A stretch of DNA of 64,000 bases from Microbacterium invictum (GCF_014197265.1 NZ_JACIFH010000001.1:1302001-1366000); one strand, 5' to 3'; shown: positions 33,760-43,472, counted from the stretch's first letter. Notes: generated by a model from the sequence alone, not told the origin. Translations and numbers: made by a program.

Positions 33760-34023
33760 AAGAATTTTGCTACGTCAGCCGGAATATGGCCGAGGCAGCG
33801 AGTTTGATCTGACCAAAGGGATGTCATTGCTGACTATCCGTGGACAGCCATCACTGACTATCCGTTGCCGGCCCGAAGGCCGGTCTTTGATCCAAAGGAA
33901 TCTCTTCCAGCCGAAGCTGGAACGAGGTTATTTGGCATTTGACAAGTGCACGCTGTTGAGTTCTCAAGGATCGGATGCTCCTGCTGCTCAGCCTCTCGGC
34001 CTTGCCCGCAGGGCAACTTCTCA
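33760..34023 (-). other. 16S rRNA leader
   Basis: Transcribed leader between promoter P2 and 16S rRNA. At 33949-33969 it carries TTGAGAACTCAACAGCGTGC, the antitermination/processing-type motif repeated before 23S. Two 17-bp direct repeats (CATTGCTGACTATCCGT at 33825 and CATCACTGACTATCCGT at 33849, plus strand) match at 15 of 17 positions. The hairpin CCGGCCCGAAGGCCGG-like element lies at ~33870. No gene. Confidence 0.65.
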
Positions 34024-34051
34024 ATCTTATTCGTGGTGATCCGTTTGTCAA
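34024..34051 (-). promoter_or_regulatory. rRNA promoter P2
   Basis: On the minus strand, TTGACA (34051-34046) and TAAGAT (34029-34024) are separated by 16 nt. The block starts CGATTTGACA and continues TAAGATTGAGAAGTTGCCC, shared with P1 142 bp upstream. Confidence 0.85.
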
Positions 34052-34165
34052 ATCGGCGCTTTTCGGCTGGAAGCCGGCTGGCATTCGACGTTGACCCGTC
34101 TCACCAAGAGAGATCCGCTACCCGCTCTCCCGACCGATCCGGCCGAGTCGCTGGGCAACTTCTCT

Positions 34166-34193
34166 ATCTTATCCCTCTCGCTCAGCTTGTCAA
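34166..34193 (-). promoter_or_regulatory. rRNA promoter P1
   Basis: TTGACA (34193-34188), a 16-nt spacer and TAAGAT (34171-34166) on the minus strand. The spacer differs from that of P2, while both hexamers and the flanks CGATTTGACA and GAGAAGTTGCCC are the same. Confidence 0.85.
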
Positions 34194-34508
34194 ATCGGCT
34201 GTCCGTGACTGTTTCAGCGTCTCCGGCAGCACTCTTCGACAGCTTCGAGGAGTGGGAACCTCCATCCTAGACCAGAAGGTCACGACACTCAATGAAGAGT
34301 GTTGATCAGATGGGGGGTTGGTTCTCCGCTTGAGGGGGCGAGGCCTTCCGGCCCTTCGCTCTTCCCTGTGGGGCGAACAAGTAATAAGTTACGTGGCTCC
34401 CGGGGATCGGGCAAATCCGGCCCGCATCCCGGGCGTGTCGCGAGTGCAAGCCGCGTATTTTCGCGGGTGGGGTCTTCAGGGACCTCGCGCGCACGTCGCC
34501 CTGGCGCG
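34194..34508. other. intergenic region between rRNA promoters and the CoA-transferase gene
   Basis: 315 nt without a convincing gene. The part nearest P1 would be the upstream activation region of the rRNA promoters. I see no third TTGACA/TAAGAT pair. Confidence 0.45.
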
Positions 34509-34514
34509 TACGGT
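34509..34514 (+). promoter_or_regulatory. -10 hexamer of the CoA-transferase gene (leaderless type)
   Basis: TACGGT ends 6 nt before ATG 34521, and no Shine-Dalgarno sequence lies between them. Confidence 0.6.
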
Positions 34515-34520
34515 TCGGAC

Positions 34521-35816
34521 ATGTCCGTGCCACGCGTCGTACCGCTGCCCGCACGCACTGACGTGGGCTCCCTCGCGTGGTCGAGCGTCGTGGCCGCGTC
34601 GCGCGCTGCGTCAGAACTGGCCGGCGCGCCCGAACCCCGGCTCGACCCCGCCCGGATCGCCGTCGCGTACTCGAGCGAGCGCTGGCTCCGCATTGCCGGC
34701 GCGCGTCCTGTCGCGTTCGCTCCTCTGTCCGGTTTCTTCCGGACGGCGGACGGCTGGGTGCGCACCCACGGCAACTACTCGCACCATGCCGACGCGCTCC
34801 GCCGTGCACTCTCACTCGATCTTGAGGCGGATCGGGATGCCGTCGCCGCGGCGCTCTCGGCTCGCCCGACAGGCGAGGCGATCACATCCGTCGACGCGCG
34901 CGGCGGACTCTGCGTCCGGGTCGATCGCGAGCGCCCGGAGGCGGATGCCGCCCTGCGCGAGTCGGAACTCGTCGAGGTGACGCGCCTCGGCGCCGCTCCC
35001 CCGTCTTCGCGCCCGGACGGTCCGCGCCATGCCCCGCTGCACGGCGTCCGCGTCCTCGACCTCACGCGTGTGATCGCCGGACCGGTCGCCACCCGCACCC
35101 TCGCGCTGCTCGGAGCCGACGTCCTGCGCGTCGACCCGCCGCAGCCGACCGAGATCGCCGTCCAGCACCTGGACACCGGTCACGGAAAGCGGTCCACGCT
35201 GCTTGACTTGACGGCATCCACCGCTCGCACCCGGTTCGACGCACTCCTGGAGACAGCCGATATCGTCGCCCTCGGCTATCGGCCCGCCGGTCTCGATCGG
35301 CTCGGCCTCTCACCCGCCACGCTCGCCGCGCGGCGCCCCGGACTGATCGTCCTGCAGCTCTCGGCCTGGGGTGCGTCCGGCCGCCGCGGCTTCGACAGCC
35401 TGGTGCAGGCAGAGTCCGGCATCGCCTGGCTCGAGTCGGTGGATGGCGAGACGCCCGGCGTGCTCCCGGCGCAAGCCCTGGATCACAGCGCCGGCTACCT
35501 CCTGGCGGCCGCGGTGCTCCAGCTGCTCGCGCGGCGGGCGGTCGAGGGCGGGTCATGGCTCGCCGAGACGTCGCTGCGCCGGGTGGCTGCCGACCTGCTG
35601 GGACGGCCCCGGACCGCCGGGCCCGAGCCCACGGCATCCATCGCCGATGCATCGGCGCACGTACAGGAGTTCTCCGTCGCCGGCATCGACCTCACCACGG
35701 CCGCCCCCGCGCTCGCCTACCCGGGTGGCCCGCGCGCGTTCGCCGCGCCTCGACCGTGGGGTGGCGACCGTCCGGTGTGGCGGGACCGCGTCACCGGACA
35801 ACCCGAAGCTGTCTGA
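34521..35816 (+). CDS. CaiB/BaiF-family CoA-transferase (class III)
   Basis: A 431-residue protein. The family fold begins in earnest at residue ~170: LHGVRVLDLTRVIAGPVATR, then LGADVLRVDPPQ, GKRSTLLDLT, and LIVLQLSAWGASGRRGFDSL followed by VQAESGIAW. Class III enzymes move CoA between carboxylates using a catalytic Asp that normally sits in the region of GxxLLDL-NxxxPx. I cannot place that Asp with confidence here because the aligned region reads VQHLDTGHGKRSTLLDLTAS. The N-terminal ~165 residues (HADALRRALSLD, TGEAITSVDARGG) look like a partial second copy of the fold, as in fused or degenerate members. Substrate unknown. Confidence 0.78.
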   Translation: MSVPRVVPLPARTDVGSLAWSSVVAASRAASELAGAPEPRLDPARIAVAYSSERWLRIAGARPVAFAPLSGFFRTADGWVRTHGNYSHHADALRRALSLDLEADRDAVAAALSARPTGEAITSVDARGGLCVRVDRERPEADAALRESELVEVTRLGAAPPSSRPDGPRHAPLHGVRVLDLTRVIAGPVATRTLALLGADVLRVDPPQPTEIAVQHLDTGHGKRSTLLDLTASTARTRFDALLETADIVALGYRPAGLDRLGLSPATLAARRPGLIVLQLSAWGASGRRGFDSLVQAESGIAWLESVDGETPGVLPAQALDHSAGYLLAAAVLQLLARRAVEGGSWLAETSLRRVAADLLGRPRTAGPEPTASIADASAHVQEFSVAGIDLTTAAPALAYPGGPRAFAAPRPWGGDRPVWRDRVTGQPEAV

Positions 35817-35825
35817 CCCGGGCGC

Positions 35826-35831
35826 TACCGT
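35826..35831 (+). promoter_or_regulatory. -10 hexamer of the PNPOx-like gene (leaderless type)
   Basis: TACCGT sits 6 nt before ATG 35838, only 10 nt after the CoA-transferase stop. The gene can therefore be transcribed separately from its neighbour. Confidence 0.55.
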
Positions 35832-35837
35832 CGAAAC

Positions 35838-36953
35838 ATGAGCGGTCGGCAGTGGATCACGGCAGATGACATCGCGAAAGCGCGGCAGGACTTCATCGAC
35901 GCGATCCCCGGGTGGCGCGCGCCGACAGCCCACGGCGTCGCGTTCGTGCCCGGCGGTGGCCAGGCGATCGCGCCCGGGCATTTTCCGCTCGTGAACACTG
36001 CGGAGCACCTGCTGCCCGCCGCGGTTCTCGCCACCGTCGTCGGGCACACGGCGGGATCCGCCGCCTACGCGCTCACCCCACAGCAGCTCGACGAGGCGAT
36101 CGCGCTCATCGAACCGGCCGAGGCGTCGACCGTATACGAGCATCCCAACCTCTGGCGATGGCGCGATCACATCCGTCCCGCGTGGCAGCGGGACCCCGAC
36201 GCCCAGGTCATCGCGGTCTACATCGGCGACGATGCCGTCCGAGCAGACGACCACCCCGCCGTGACCGCGCTGCGCTCGGCGGCCGCGGAGCGCGCGCTGC
36301 CCTGGCGACAGAGGCTGCGTGCGCTGCCCACCTTCGACGGCCCGCTCCCCCGGTTCACCCCCGAAGCCGCGCCCGACGATCCGCGCGCGCTGTTCGACAC
36401 ATGGCTGCGCGCGGCGATCGCCGAGGGCGTCCACGCACCCCACGCCGCGACGCTCGCGACCGCCGACGCCGGGGGCGGAGTCAGCGCCCGCACACTGGTC
36501 CTGAAGGACGTCGACGAACGGGGTTGGTGGTTCGCGTCACGCACCGACGGACGCAAGGCGCGGGATGTGCGATCGAACCCGCGCGCGGCGATGACGTTCT
36601 TCTGGCGCGAGCACGGCCGGCAGGTCCGACTGTCGGGCCGGGTGATGGATGCCGGGAGAGCGGCCGCCGACGCCGACTTCCTCGCCCGCCCCGTCCACTC
36701 GCGCGCAGCCGCCATCATCGGCGAGCAGAGCACCCCATTGCCCTCGCGCGCCGAGTACGTGTCGGCGTTCGACTCGGCCCAGGCGGATGTGGCCGCCCAC
36801 CCCGACCGGACCAGCGACACGTGGGCGGCGTTCATCCTGCAGCCGCTCGTCGTCGAGTTCTGGGCCACGACCGCCGACACCGGTCATGTCCGCCTCGAGT
36901 ACCGGCGCAACGAGACCGCCGACCCCTGGCGGCGCGGCCTACTGTGGCCGTGA
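35838..36953 (+). CDS. PNPOx-like oxidase with an extra N-terminal domain
   Basis: A 371-residue protein in two parts. Residues ~165-371 resemble PdxH, the FMN enzyme oxidising pyridoxine/pyridoxamine 5'-phosphate: ALFDTWLRAAIAEGVHAPHA, ATLATADAGGGVSARTLVLK, ARDVRSNPRAAMTFFW, SRAAAIIGEQSTPL, and a C-terminal VRLEYRRNETADPWRRGLLW that matches the PdxH RLP-type ending. The first ~155 residues (ITADDIAKARQDFIDAIPGW, then HFPLVNTAEHLLPAAVLATV) belong to no domain I recognise. Whether it makes PLP is inference, since many PNPOx-fold proteins bind F420 or heme instead. It overlaps the next, convergent gene by 15 bp. Confidence 0.72.
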   Translation: MSGRQWITADDIAKARQDFIDAIPGWRAPTAHGVAFVPGGGQAIAPGHFPLVNTAEHLLPAAVLATVVGHTAGSAAYALTPQQLDEAIALIEPAEASTVYEHPNLWRWRDHIRPAWQRDPDAQVIAVYIGDDAVRADDHPAVTALRSAAAERALPWRQRLRALPTFDGPLPRFTPEAAPDDPRALFDTWLRAAIAEGVHAPHAATLATADAGGGVSARTLVLKDVDERGWWFASRTDGRKARDVRSNPRAAMTFFWREHGRQVRLSGRVMDAGRAAADADFLARPVHSRAAAIIGEQSTPLPSRAEYVSAFDSAQADVAAHPDRTSDTWAAFILQPLVVEFWATTADTGHVRLEYRRNETADPWRRGLLWP

Positions 36954-37760
36954 GCGGCGACGGGCACGCGCGACCTGGACGAGCACGCACAGCACGAGCG
37001 TGATCACGCCCCAGACCGCACACGCGGGTGGGAGCACGAGGTACGCCAGATGCGGCGGGGTCCACCCCGCCGTGAACGGACCGTGGGCGGCCATGCCCGC
37101 GAGCCACGCGACGACCAGGATGCCCGGCAGTGACAGCCACCAGGCCCAGCGCACCCAGGCAGGCAGCACACCGCCGACGGACGCTGCCGGGGCGCGCCGG
37201 ATCAGCCAGACCAGGGCCCAGACCGCGATGATGACGAGCCCGCCGATGCTCGAGCCGTACTGCAGCCACTTGTAGCCCGGCAACGGCCCCCACGACTCGG
37301 TCAATGCGGGGAAGACGTCGAGTCCCCAGCGCCCCTCGTGCGTGAACGCATCCCAGACGACATGCGAGATCACCCCGATCAGCAGCGAGATGGCCAGCAG
37401 TGCGGCAAAGACGCCCCCGTCACGCCAGACCGGATTCCGCGCGCCGGGCCGCGGCCGGTGCACCGTCTCGACGATGTCGAGGCCGACGGCGTCCCAGTCC
37501 TCCGGAAGGCGCACCGACAGCCACCTGGGGCCGAGTTCACGCACCGCGGGGCGCAGTACCGCCCACCACACCAGCAGGAGCACGAGAGCGACGAGTGCGG
37601 TGAGGACGACGTTCGCGTGGGTGGCGCTGTACGTCAGCGGCGTGCCGCGCAGGAAGAGCGGCACGTCAGGCGTCATCGCGCCGACCGCGATCGCCGCCGG
37701 GATCAGCGGCGTGCGGACGAACGGCAGTGCGACGACCGCGTGCGACGGCGTGAACGGCAC
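36939..37760 (-). CDS. DUF4184-family membrane protein
   Basis: A 273-residue integral membrane protein with about six spans. The N-terminus MPFTPSHAVVALPF and the later GAMTPDVPLFL are the DUF4184 signature. SHVVWDAFTHEGRWG is a second conserved motif whose His and Asp residues recall metal-dependent hydrolases of the YdjM type. Function unknown. It starts 10 nt after tyrS ends on the same strand, so it is probably cotranscribed. Its 3' end overlaps the convergent PNPOx-like gene. Confidence 0.82.
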   Translation of the reverse strand: MPFTPSHAVVALPFVRTPLIPAAIAVGAMTPDVPLFLRGTPLTYSATHANVVLTALVALVLLLVWWAVLRPAVRELGPRWLSVRLPEDWDAVGLDIVETVHRPRPGARNPVWRDGGVFAALLAISLLIGVISHVVWDAFTHEGRWGLDVFPALTESWGPLPGYKWLQYGSSIGGLVIIAVWALVWLIRRAPAASVGGVLPAWVRWAWWLSLPGILVVAWLAGMAAHGPFTAGWTPPHLAYLVLPPACAVWGVITLVLCVLVQVARARRRSRPQ

Positions 37761-37770
37761 GGGGTCACGC

Positions 37771-39072
37771 TCAGCCGACGAAGACGCCGGCGAGCGTCTT
37801 CTTGCCGCGGCGCAGCACCGACACCCCGCCCGGCAGTCCCCCGGTCACCACCGCCGAGTCATCCTCGACGCGTACTCCGTCGAGCGAGACACCGCCCTGG
37901 GCGATGGCGCGGCGCGCCTCGCTGAGGCTCGCCACCAGGCCGCTGTCGACGAGGCCCTGCACCACCGGCGTTCCCGGGGCGACGTTCACGTTCGGGAGCT
38001 CCTCCAGCGCGGTACGCAGAGTCGCGGCATCCAGCTTCGTCAGATCGCCCTGCCCGAACAGCGCTTCGGATGCCGCGATGACGGCCGCCGTGGACTGAGG
38101 TCCGTGCACGGTGGTGGTCACTTCGAGCGCGAGCCGCTTCTGGGCCGCCCGGCGGAACGGCTCGGTGTCGACGAGCTGCTCGTACTCCTCGATCTGCGCG
38201 CGCGTCAGGAACGTGAACACTTTGAGCCGGTCGATCACGTCGCCGTCGTCGGTGTTGAGCCAGAACTGGTACATGCGGTAGGGGCTGCACATCGCCGGAT
38301 CGAGCCAGATGGCGTTGCCCTCGCTCTTGCCGAACTTGGTGCCGTCGCTGTTCGTGATCAGCGGTGTGCCGATCGCGTGCGCCGAGACCCCCTCCACGCG
38401 GTGGATCAGGTCGGTGCCGCTGGTGAGGTTGCCCCACTGGTCGGACCCGCCCGTCTGCAGCACGCAGTCGTACTGCCGGTACAGCTCGAGGAAGTCCATG
38501 CCCTGCAGGATCTGGTAGCTGAACTCGGTGTAGCTGATGCCCGCATCCGAGTTGAGGCGCGCGGCGACGGCATCCTTCTTCAGCATCGTGCCGACGCGGT
38601 AGTGCTTGCCGATCTCACGCAGGAAGTCGATCGCGGACAGCGGCGCGGTCCAATCGAGGTTGTTGACGAGCCGCGCGGCGCTGTCGCCCTCGAAACTCAG
38701 GAAGCGCTCGACCTGAGAGCGGAGGTAGCCCACCCACTCGGCGACGGTGTCCTTGGTGTTGAGGGTGCGCTCGGCAGAGGGTCGCGGATCGCCGATGAGG
38801 CCCGTCGAGCCGCCGACGAGTCCGAGCGGCTTGTGGCCCGCCAGCTGCAGCCGGCGCAGCAGGAGGAGCTGGACCAGGTTTCCCAAGTGGAGGCTGGGGG
38901 CCGTCGGATCGAAGCCGCAGTAGTACGTGATCGGGTCCCCGGACAGCAGCGCGCGCAGCGCTTCCTGGTCGGTGGACACGTGCACCAGGCCTCGCCAGAC
39001 GATCTCGTCCCACACGTTCTCGAACGTGGGATCGTTGGCGGGCGCGAGGGCGCTCACGACGGTTTCAGACAC
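37771..39072 (-). CDS. tyrS: tyrosyl-tRNA synthetase
   Basis: A 433-residue class Ic synthetase that charges tRNA-Tyr. The HIGH-type motif is PTAPSLHLGNLVQL, the KMSKS-type motif is GTKFGKSEGN, and FSYQILQGMDFLELYRQYDC with GGSDQWGN forms the tyrosine site. The C-terminal S4 domain contains SEARRAIAQGGVSLDGVRV. GTG 39072 has a -10-like TAGCCT 7 nt upstream that overlaps a GGAG, so either a leaderless or a very short leader is possible. Confidence 0.96.
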   Translation of the reverse strand: MSETVVSALAPANDPTFENVWDEIVWRGLVHVSTDQEALRALLSGDPITYYCGFDPTAPSLHLGNLVQLLLLRRLQLAGHKPLGLVGGSTGLIGDPRPSAERTLNTKDTVAEWVGYLRSQVERFLSFEGDSAARLVNNLDWTAPLSAIDFLREIGKHYRVGTMLKKDAVAARLNSDAGISYTEFSYQILQGMDFLELYRQYDCVLQTGGSDQWGNLTSGTDLIHRVEGVSAHAIGTPLITNSDGTKFGKSEGNAIWLDPAMCSPYRMYQFWLNTDDGDVIDRLKVFTFLTRAQIEEYEQLVDTEPFRRAAQKRLALEVTTTVHGPQSTAAVIAASEALFGQGDLTKLDAATLRTALEELPNVNVAPGTPVVQGLVDSGLVASLSEARRAIAQGGVSLDGVRVEDDSAVVTGGLPGGVSVLRRGKKTLAGVFVG

Positions 39073-39079
39073 GCGCTCC

Positions 39080-39085
39080 AGGCTA
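39080..39085 (-). promoter_or_regulatory. -10 hexamer of tyrS
   Basis: TAGCCT on the minus strand, 7 nt before GTG 39072. Confidence 0.5.
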
Positions 39086-39197
39086 TCAGCGGGGCAGCCA
39101 CGGCTCCTTCACGCGGGCCCGTCCGTCCGTGTCGCAACCATGTTGCCTCGCGGTGTCGCACGGGTGCCGTGTCGGCGGTGCGTGCCACACTGGCCCC

Positions 39198-39782
39198 ATG
39201 GTGCCGGATGTGATGCTGACCGCGATGCTGTCGATCTTCCTCTTCCTGGTGCTGTGCGGTGCCCTGGTGCTCGCGGTCGTGAGTCTGCGCAAGCCCACGA
39301 CGCTGCCCCTCGCGGCCGCCGCCGGTCTGCTCGTGCTGGCGACCACCGTCGCCGCCGTCTCGCCGGTCAACGTCCCGACGATCATGGGGCTCATCGTGGC
39401 GGTGCTCGGCATCACCGTCGCCGTGATCGGCGGCAATCCGCTCACCCGGCAGGTGCTCGACATCGCGACCGGTGGTCGGGTCCGTGAGACGCCGGACGGC
39501 GGCATCCTGCTACCGTCCTCGCGCCCGAACCACGAAGCGGGCGAGATGGAGCCGCTGCTGCGCGGCGGCACCACCATCGGCTATCTCGAGCGTCTCGGCG
39601 TCGCGATCGGCATCATCGCGGGCTATCCCGAGGCGATCGCGGTCGTGGTGGCCGTCAAGGGCATCGGCCGGTTCTCGGAGCTCGCCGCGGCAGAGGCGCG
39701 CGAGCGCTTCATCATCGGCACGCTCGCGAGTCTGCTGTGGGCGTGCATCGCCGGAGGGCTGGTGCGGCTCGCGATCTGGTGA
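39198..39782 (+). CDS. predicted integral membrane protein
   Basis: A 194-residue protein with about five hydrophobic segments: MLSIFLFLVLCGALVLAVVS, LAAAAGLLVLATTVAAVS, IMGLIVAVLGITVAVIGG, LGVAIGIIAGYPEAIAVVVA and the final LASLLWACIAGGLVRLAIW. The stretch KGIGRFSELAAAEARERFII between the last two spans is conserved in a family of bacterial membrane proteins of unknown function. The start is not certain: ATG 39198 has CACACT 6 nt upstream and no ribosome binding site, and ATG 39213 is an alternative. It is convergent with the SatD-family gene. Confidence 0.7.
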   Translation: MVPDVMLTAMLSIFLFLVLCGALVLAVVSLRKPTTLPLAAAAGLLVLATTVAAVSPVNVPTIMGLIVAVLGITVAVIGGNPLTRQVLDIATGGRVRETPDGGILLPSSRPNHEAGEMEPLLRGGTTIGYLERLGVAIGIIAGYPEAIAVVVAVKGIGRFSELAAAEARERFIIGTLASLLWACIAGGLVRLAIW

Positions 39783-39807
39783 GTCACGTGCCGGTGGGCC
39801 GGTCGCG

Positions 39808-40476
39808 TCAGCGACTCACGTGCAGCTGCTGGAAGCCCTCGACGATCGCCGAGGCACCTCCGGTGGCGAGTGCCTGAGACACCGCCGACTGGGTGATCTC
39901 TTCCTGCGCGGCGAGCTCGCGCTGGGTCACGCCGAGGCAGCGCCCGTAGGTGAGCCGGCGTGTCCGCTCACTCATCGTGACCACGAGCTCGTCACGTGCA
40001 AGCAGGTACGCGTTCGCCAGGCGTACGGCCCGGTGGATCTCGTCGCCGAGCTCAGTGGATGCCGCGATCCACGTCCGCGCACGCGGAGCGCGGCGCTGCT
40101 GCAGCGCGTGCAGATGGTCGATGGCGTCGCGGGCCGCCCACCAGCCGGGGCCCTCGGCGATGTCGCCGCCGACGGCTTCGACGACGCCGATGGCGCCGAT
40201 GCCCAGGCCGAAGCGGCACTCGATGCCGTCGGGCAGCGCGAGCTGGAGCAGGAGCAGCGCCGCGAGCGCTTCGTCGAGACCCGGATAGACCCCCTGCTGC
40301 TCATCCCCCACCGTGGGCCGCAGCGGCCGGATCGCGAGCGGAAGGTCGCGCTCGACGCGGGCGATCGCCTCATCGAGCGTGCGCTGGGCGACCGTCCGGT
40401 CCACGAGCTGTCGCGAGCCGATGATGTCGGCTGTCACAGCGACCGGGCCCATCTGGGTGGTGCCTGCTGAACTCAT
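39808..40476 (-). CDS. SatD-family protein with C-terminal HTH
   Basis: A 222-residue protein. The first part (VAVTADIIGSRQL, then RPTVGDEQQGVY) is the SatD signature with a nucleotide-cyclase-like fold. ECRFGLGIGAIGVVEAVGGD follows. The C-terminal ~60 residues (RLTYGRCLGVTQRELAAQEE, ITQSAVSQALATGG) are a helix-turn-helix. SatD-type genes are often paired with a DUF3307 membrane protein, which is not present here. The ATG has a -10-like hexamer 6 nt upstream, inside a 37-bp dyad that could be its own operator. Confidence 0.8.
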   Translation of the reverse strand: MSSAGTTQMGPVAVTADIIGSRQLVDRTVAQRTLDEAIARVERDLPLAIRPLRPTVGDEQQGVYPGLDEALAALLLLQLALPDGIECRFGLGIGAIGVVEAVGGDIAEGPGWWAARDAIDHLHALQQRRAPRARTWIAASTELGDEIHRAVRLANAYLLARDELVVTMSERTRRLTYGRCLGVTQRELAAQEEITQSAVSQALATGGASAIVEGFQQLHVSR

Positions 40477-40482
40477 GACATG

Positions 40483-40488
40483 AGCTTA
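40483..40488 (-). promoter_or_regulatory. -10 hexamer of the SatD-family gene (leaderless type)
   Basis: TAAGCT on the minus strand, 6 nt before ATG 40476, embedded in the dyad at 40484-40520. Confidence 0.6.
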
Positions 40489-40520
40489 TCACTGATGTTT
40501 TGTAAATATCAGTCTTAAGC
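40484..40520. promoter_or_regulatory. 37-bp dyad operator before the SatD-family gene
   Basis: GCTTA-nn-ACTGAT, then 11 nt, then ATCAGT-nn-TAAGC: a symmetric dyad with both parts of each half-site matching exactly. It is AT-rich in GC-rich surroundings and covers the -10 and spacer region of the promoter, as expected of a repressor site. Confidence 0.7.
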
Positions 40521-40551
40521 TTATTTGTCGGGCCGATCAGCTGTGGCCGTG

Positions 40552-41994
<1,443 letters not shown>

Positions 41995-42015
41995 GCCCGG
42001 CGGGCCCGCGCGGGT

Positions 42016-42071
42016 TCATCCGGCCCGACCTGCCCCCATCCCGCCGCATGGCGACACGTCGCGACAGACGA
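42016..42071. repeat. 56-nt element, copy A (divergent)
   Basis: TCATCCGGCC at the left end, GCGAC at positions 46-50, and CAGACGA at the right end where other copies have CGGATGA. It is 84 bp before copy B. The length is exactly 56 nt. Confidence 0.65.
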
Positions 42072-42099
42072 GTGTCGCCGCCCGGGACAGCCGCACCGT

Positions 42100-42155
42100 T
42101 CATCCGGCCGAAGTTGCCATTGGGTCGACCGATAGCGGCGCTCTGCGACGGATGA
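42100..42155. repeat. 56-nt element, copy B
   Basis: Left end TCATCCGGCC, right end GCGACGGATGA. The terminal 7 bases form the inverted repeat TCATCCG/CGGATGA. The centre differs from copies C and D. Confidence 0.8.
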
Positions 42156-42325
42156 GCGGGGTGGGTGGCTCGGAGAGGTCACAGACGGATGCCGGGATAC
42201 GGCGCCCGGCGTGGGCGACGCACCCGCATCCGCCGCCTCCTCCACATCCGATGATGATCGCGAAGCTGTCCACAGACGCCGAGCGCGGAGGCGACGCCGG
42301 CTCTGGGGCGGGCATGCTCACAGGC

Positions 42326-43366
42326 ATGGCCCGCAGACCTCGACCACTCCCGGACGCTCTGGGTGACGCCTTCTCGGTGGAGCAGGCGCGAGTCGCAGGG
42401 GTCAGCTCGGGACGGCTTCGCGGCTCCGATCTGCTCCGCCCGTTCCGCGGCACGAGGATGCGTCCGATCTGCGTCGACGACGACACGTCGGACGACGATG
42501 TGAGCCCGATGATGCGGGAAGCCAACGCCTTGCAGGCTGAGATCGGGCGTCGTGCACAGGCTCTCGCGACGGTCGCACCGCCGGCCTGGGTGTTCACCCA
42601 TGCCACCGCGGCCGTGCTGTGGGGGCTGCCGATGCCCCTCCACCTGCTGAGACTCGTGCTCGACGGTGAGCCGCGGGCAGCGATTCCACCCCGGGGCCTC
42701 GATATCGCCACCCTCGATGCGCGTCGAGCGCCGCGAGGCTCGGGCATGTGCGGCCATCAGCTGAAGTCCACGATGGTCTCCGTACGGTCCCGCCATGGTT
42801 TGCGCGTGGCCGACCCCGCCGGAGTGTGGGCACAACTCGCGCCGCTGCTCACCATCGATGAGCTGATCGCGATCGGCGACGCAATCGTGCACATCCCGCG
42901 CCGCCGCGGCATGAAGCGCGGTACGAGTCGCGACGCGCTGGGGACGCCGGCGGAGCTCGCTGCCGCCCTCGTCGCCGGACGCCGCGAGGGCATAGGGAAG
43001 CTGCGGGAAGCACTCCCCCGGATAAGAGTCGGCAGTGCGTCACCGGGCGAGACGCGGATCCGTCTCGCGGTCGTACGTGCAGGGCTTCCCGAGCCCGACC
43101 TGGATGTCGACGTGGTCGCCGCGGACGGCACCCCGATCGGATACACCGAGCTGGCCTACCCGCGCTGGCGCCTGCTGGTGGAGTACGAGGGCGACCATCA
43201 CCGCGTGAGCCGGGCACAGTGGAATCGCGACATCGAAAAGCACGCGGCGTGTGCGGCCGAAGGACTGACGGTGATTCGTCTGACCTCGGCACATGCGTAT
43301 CCGAGCACAGGGCCGGCCGTGCGCCGCATTCGTGATGCACTTCAGCGCGCCGGCTGGCATCCGTGA
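42326..43366 (+). CDS. AbiEi-like protein with C-terminal DUF559/Vsr-type nuclease-like domain
   Basis: A 346-residue protein. The N-terminus (FSVEQARVAGVSSGRLRGSD, LLRPFRGTRM) is the winged-helix opening seen in AbiEi-like antitoxin proteins. VFTHATAAVLWGLPMPLHLL is the second AbiEi-like motif. Residues ~280-340 match DUF559: RLLVEYEGDHHRVSRAQWNR, KHAACAAEGLTVIRLTSAHA. That places Glu-Tyr-Glu and a Trp-x-Arg-Asp in the family positions of a PD-(D/E)XK/Vsr-like fold. No abiEii toxin gene is next to it. The start is uncertain (ATG 42326 or 42314), and ATG 42152 lies in repeat copy B. Function unknown. The gene is bracketed by four 56-nt elements and sits between argH and a DUF418-like gene. 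Confidence 0.72.
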   Translation: MARRPRPLPDALGDAFSVEQARVAGVSSGRLRGSDLLRPFRGTRMRPICVDDDTSDDDVSPMMREANALQAEIGRRAQALATVAPPAWVFTHATAAVLWGLPMPLHLLRLVLDGEPRAAIPPRGLDIATLDARRAPRGSGMCGHQLKSTMVSVRSRHGLRVADPAGVWAQLAPLLTIDELIAIGDAIVHIPRRRGMKRGTSRDALGTPAELAAALVAGRREGIGKLREALPRIRVGSASPGETRIRLAVVRAGLPEPDLDVDVVAADGTPIGYTELAYPRWRLLVEYEGDHHRVSRAQWNRDIEKHAACAAEGLTVIRLTSAHAYPSTGPAVRRIRDALQRAGWHP

Positions 43367-43389
43367 GACCCGGGTCGTCGCGGCACCCG

Positions 43390-43445
43390 TCATCCGGCCG
43401 GAACTGCCGCCGACCGGGCCGGTGACGACAAGACGCGACGGATGA
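43390..43445. repeat. 56-nt element, copy C
   Basis: TCATCCGGCCGGAACTGCCG at the left end and GACGACAAGACGCGACGGA-TGA at the right. It is nearly the same as copy D, and differs from it only in the centre (positions ~23-33). Confidence 0.9.
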
Positions 43446-43472
43446 ACCGCCGCCGCTCGCCGGCGGCATCCC

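Noticed and set aside
42152..42325. upstream start of the DUF559-like protein at 42152
   Set aside because: The ATG lies in the last bases of repeat copy B, and the extension is low-complexity proline/histidine with no family similarity.
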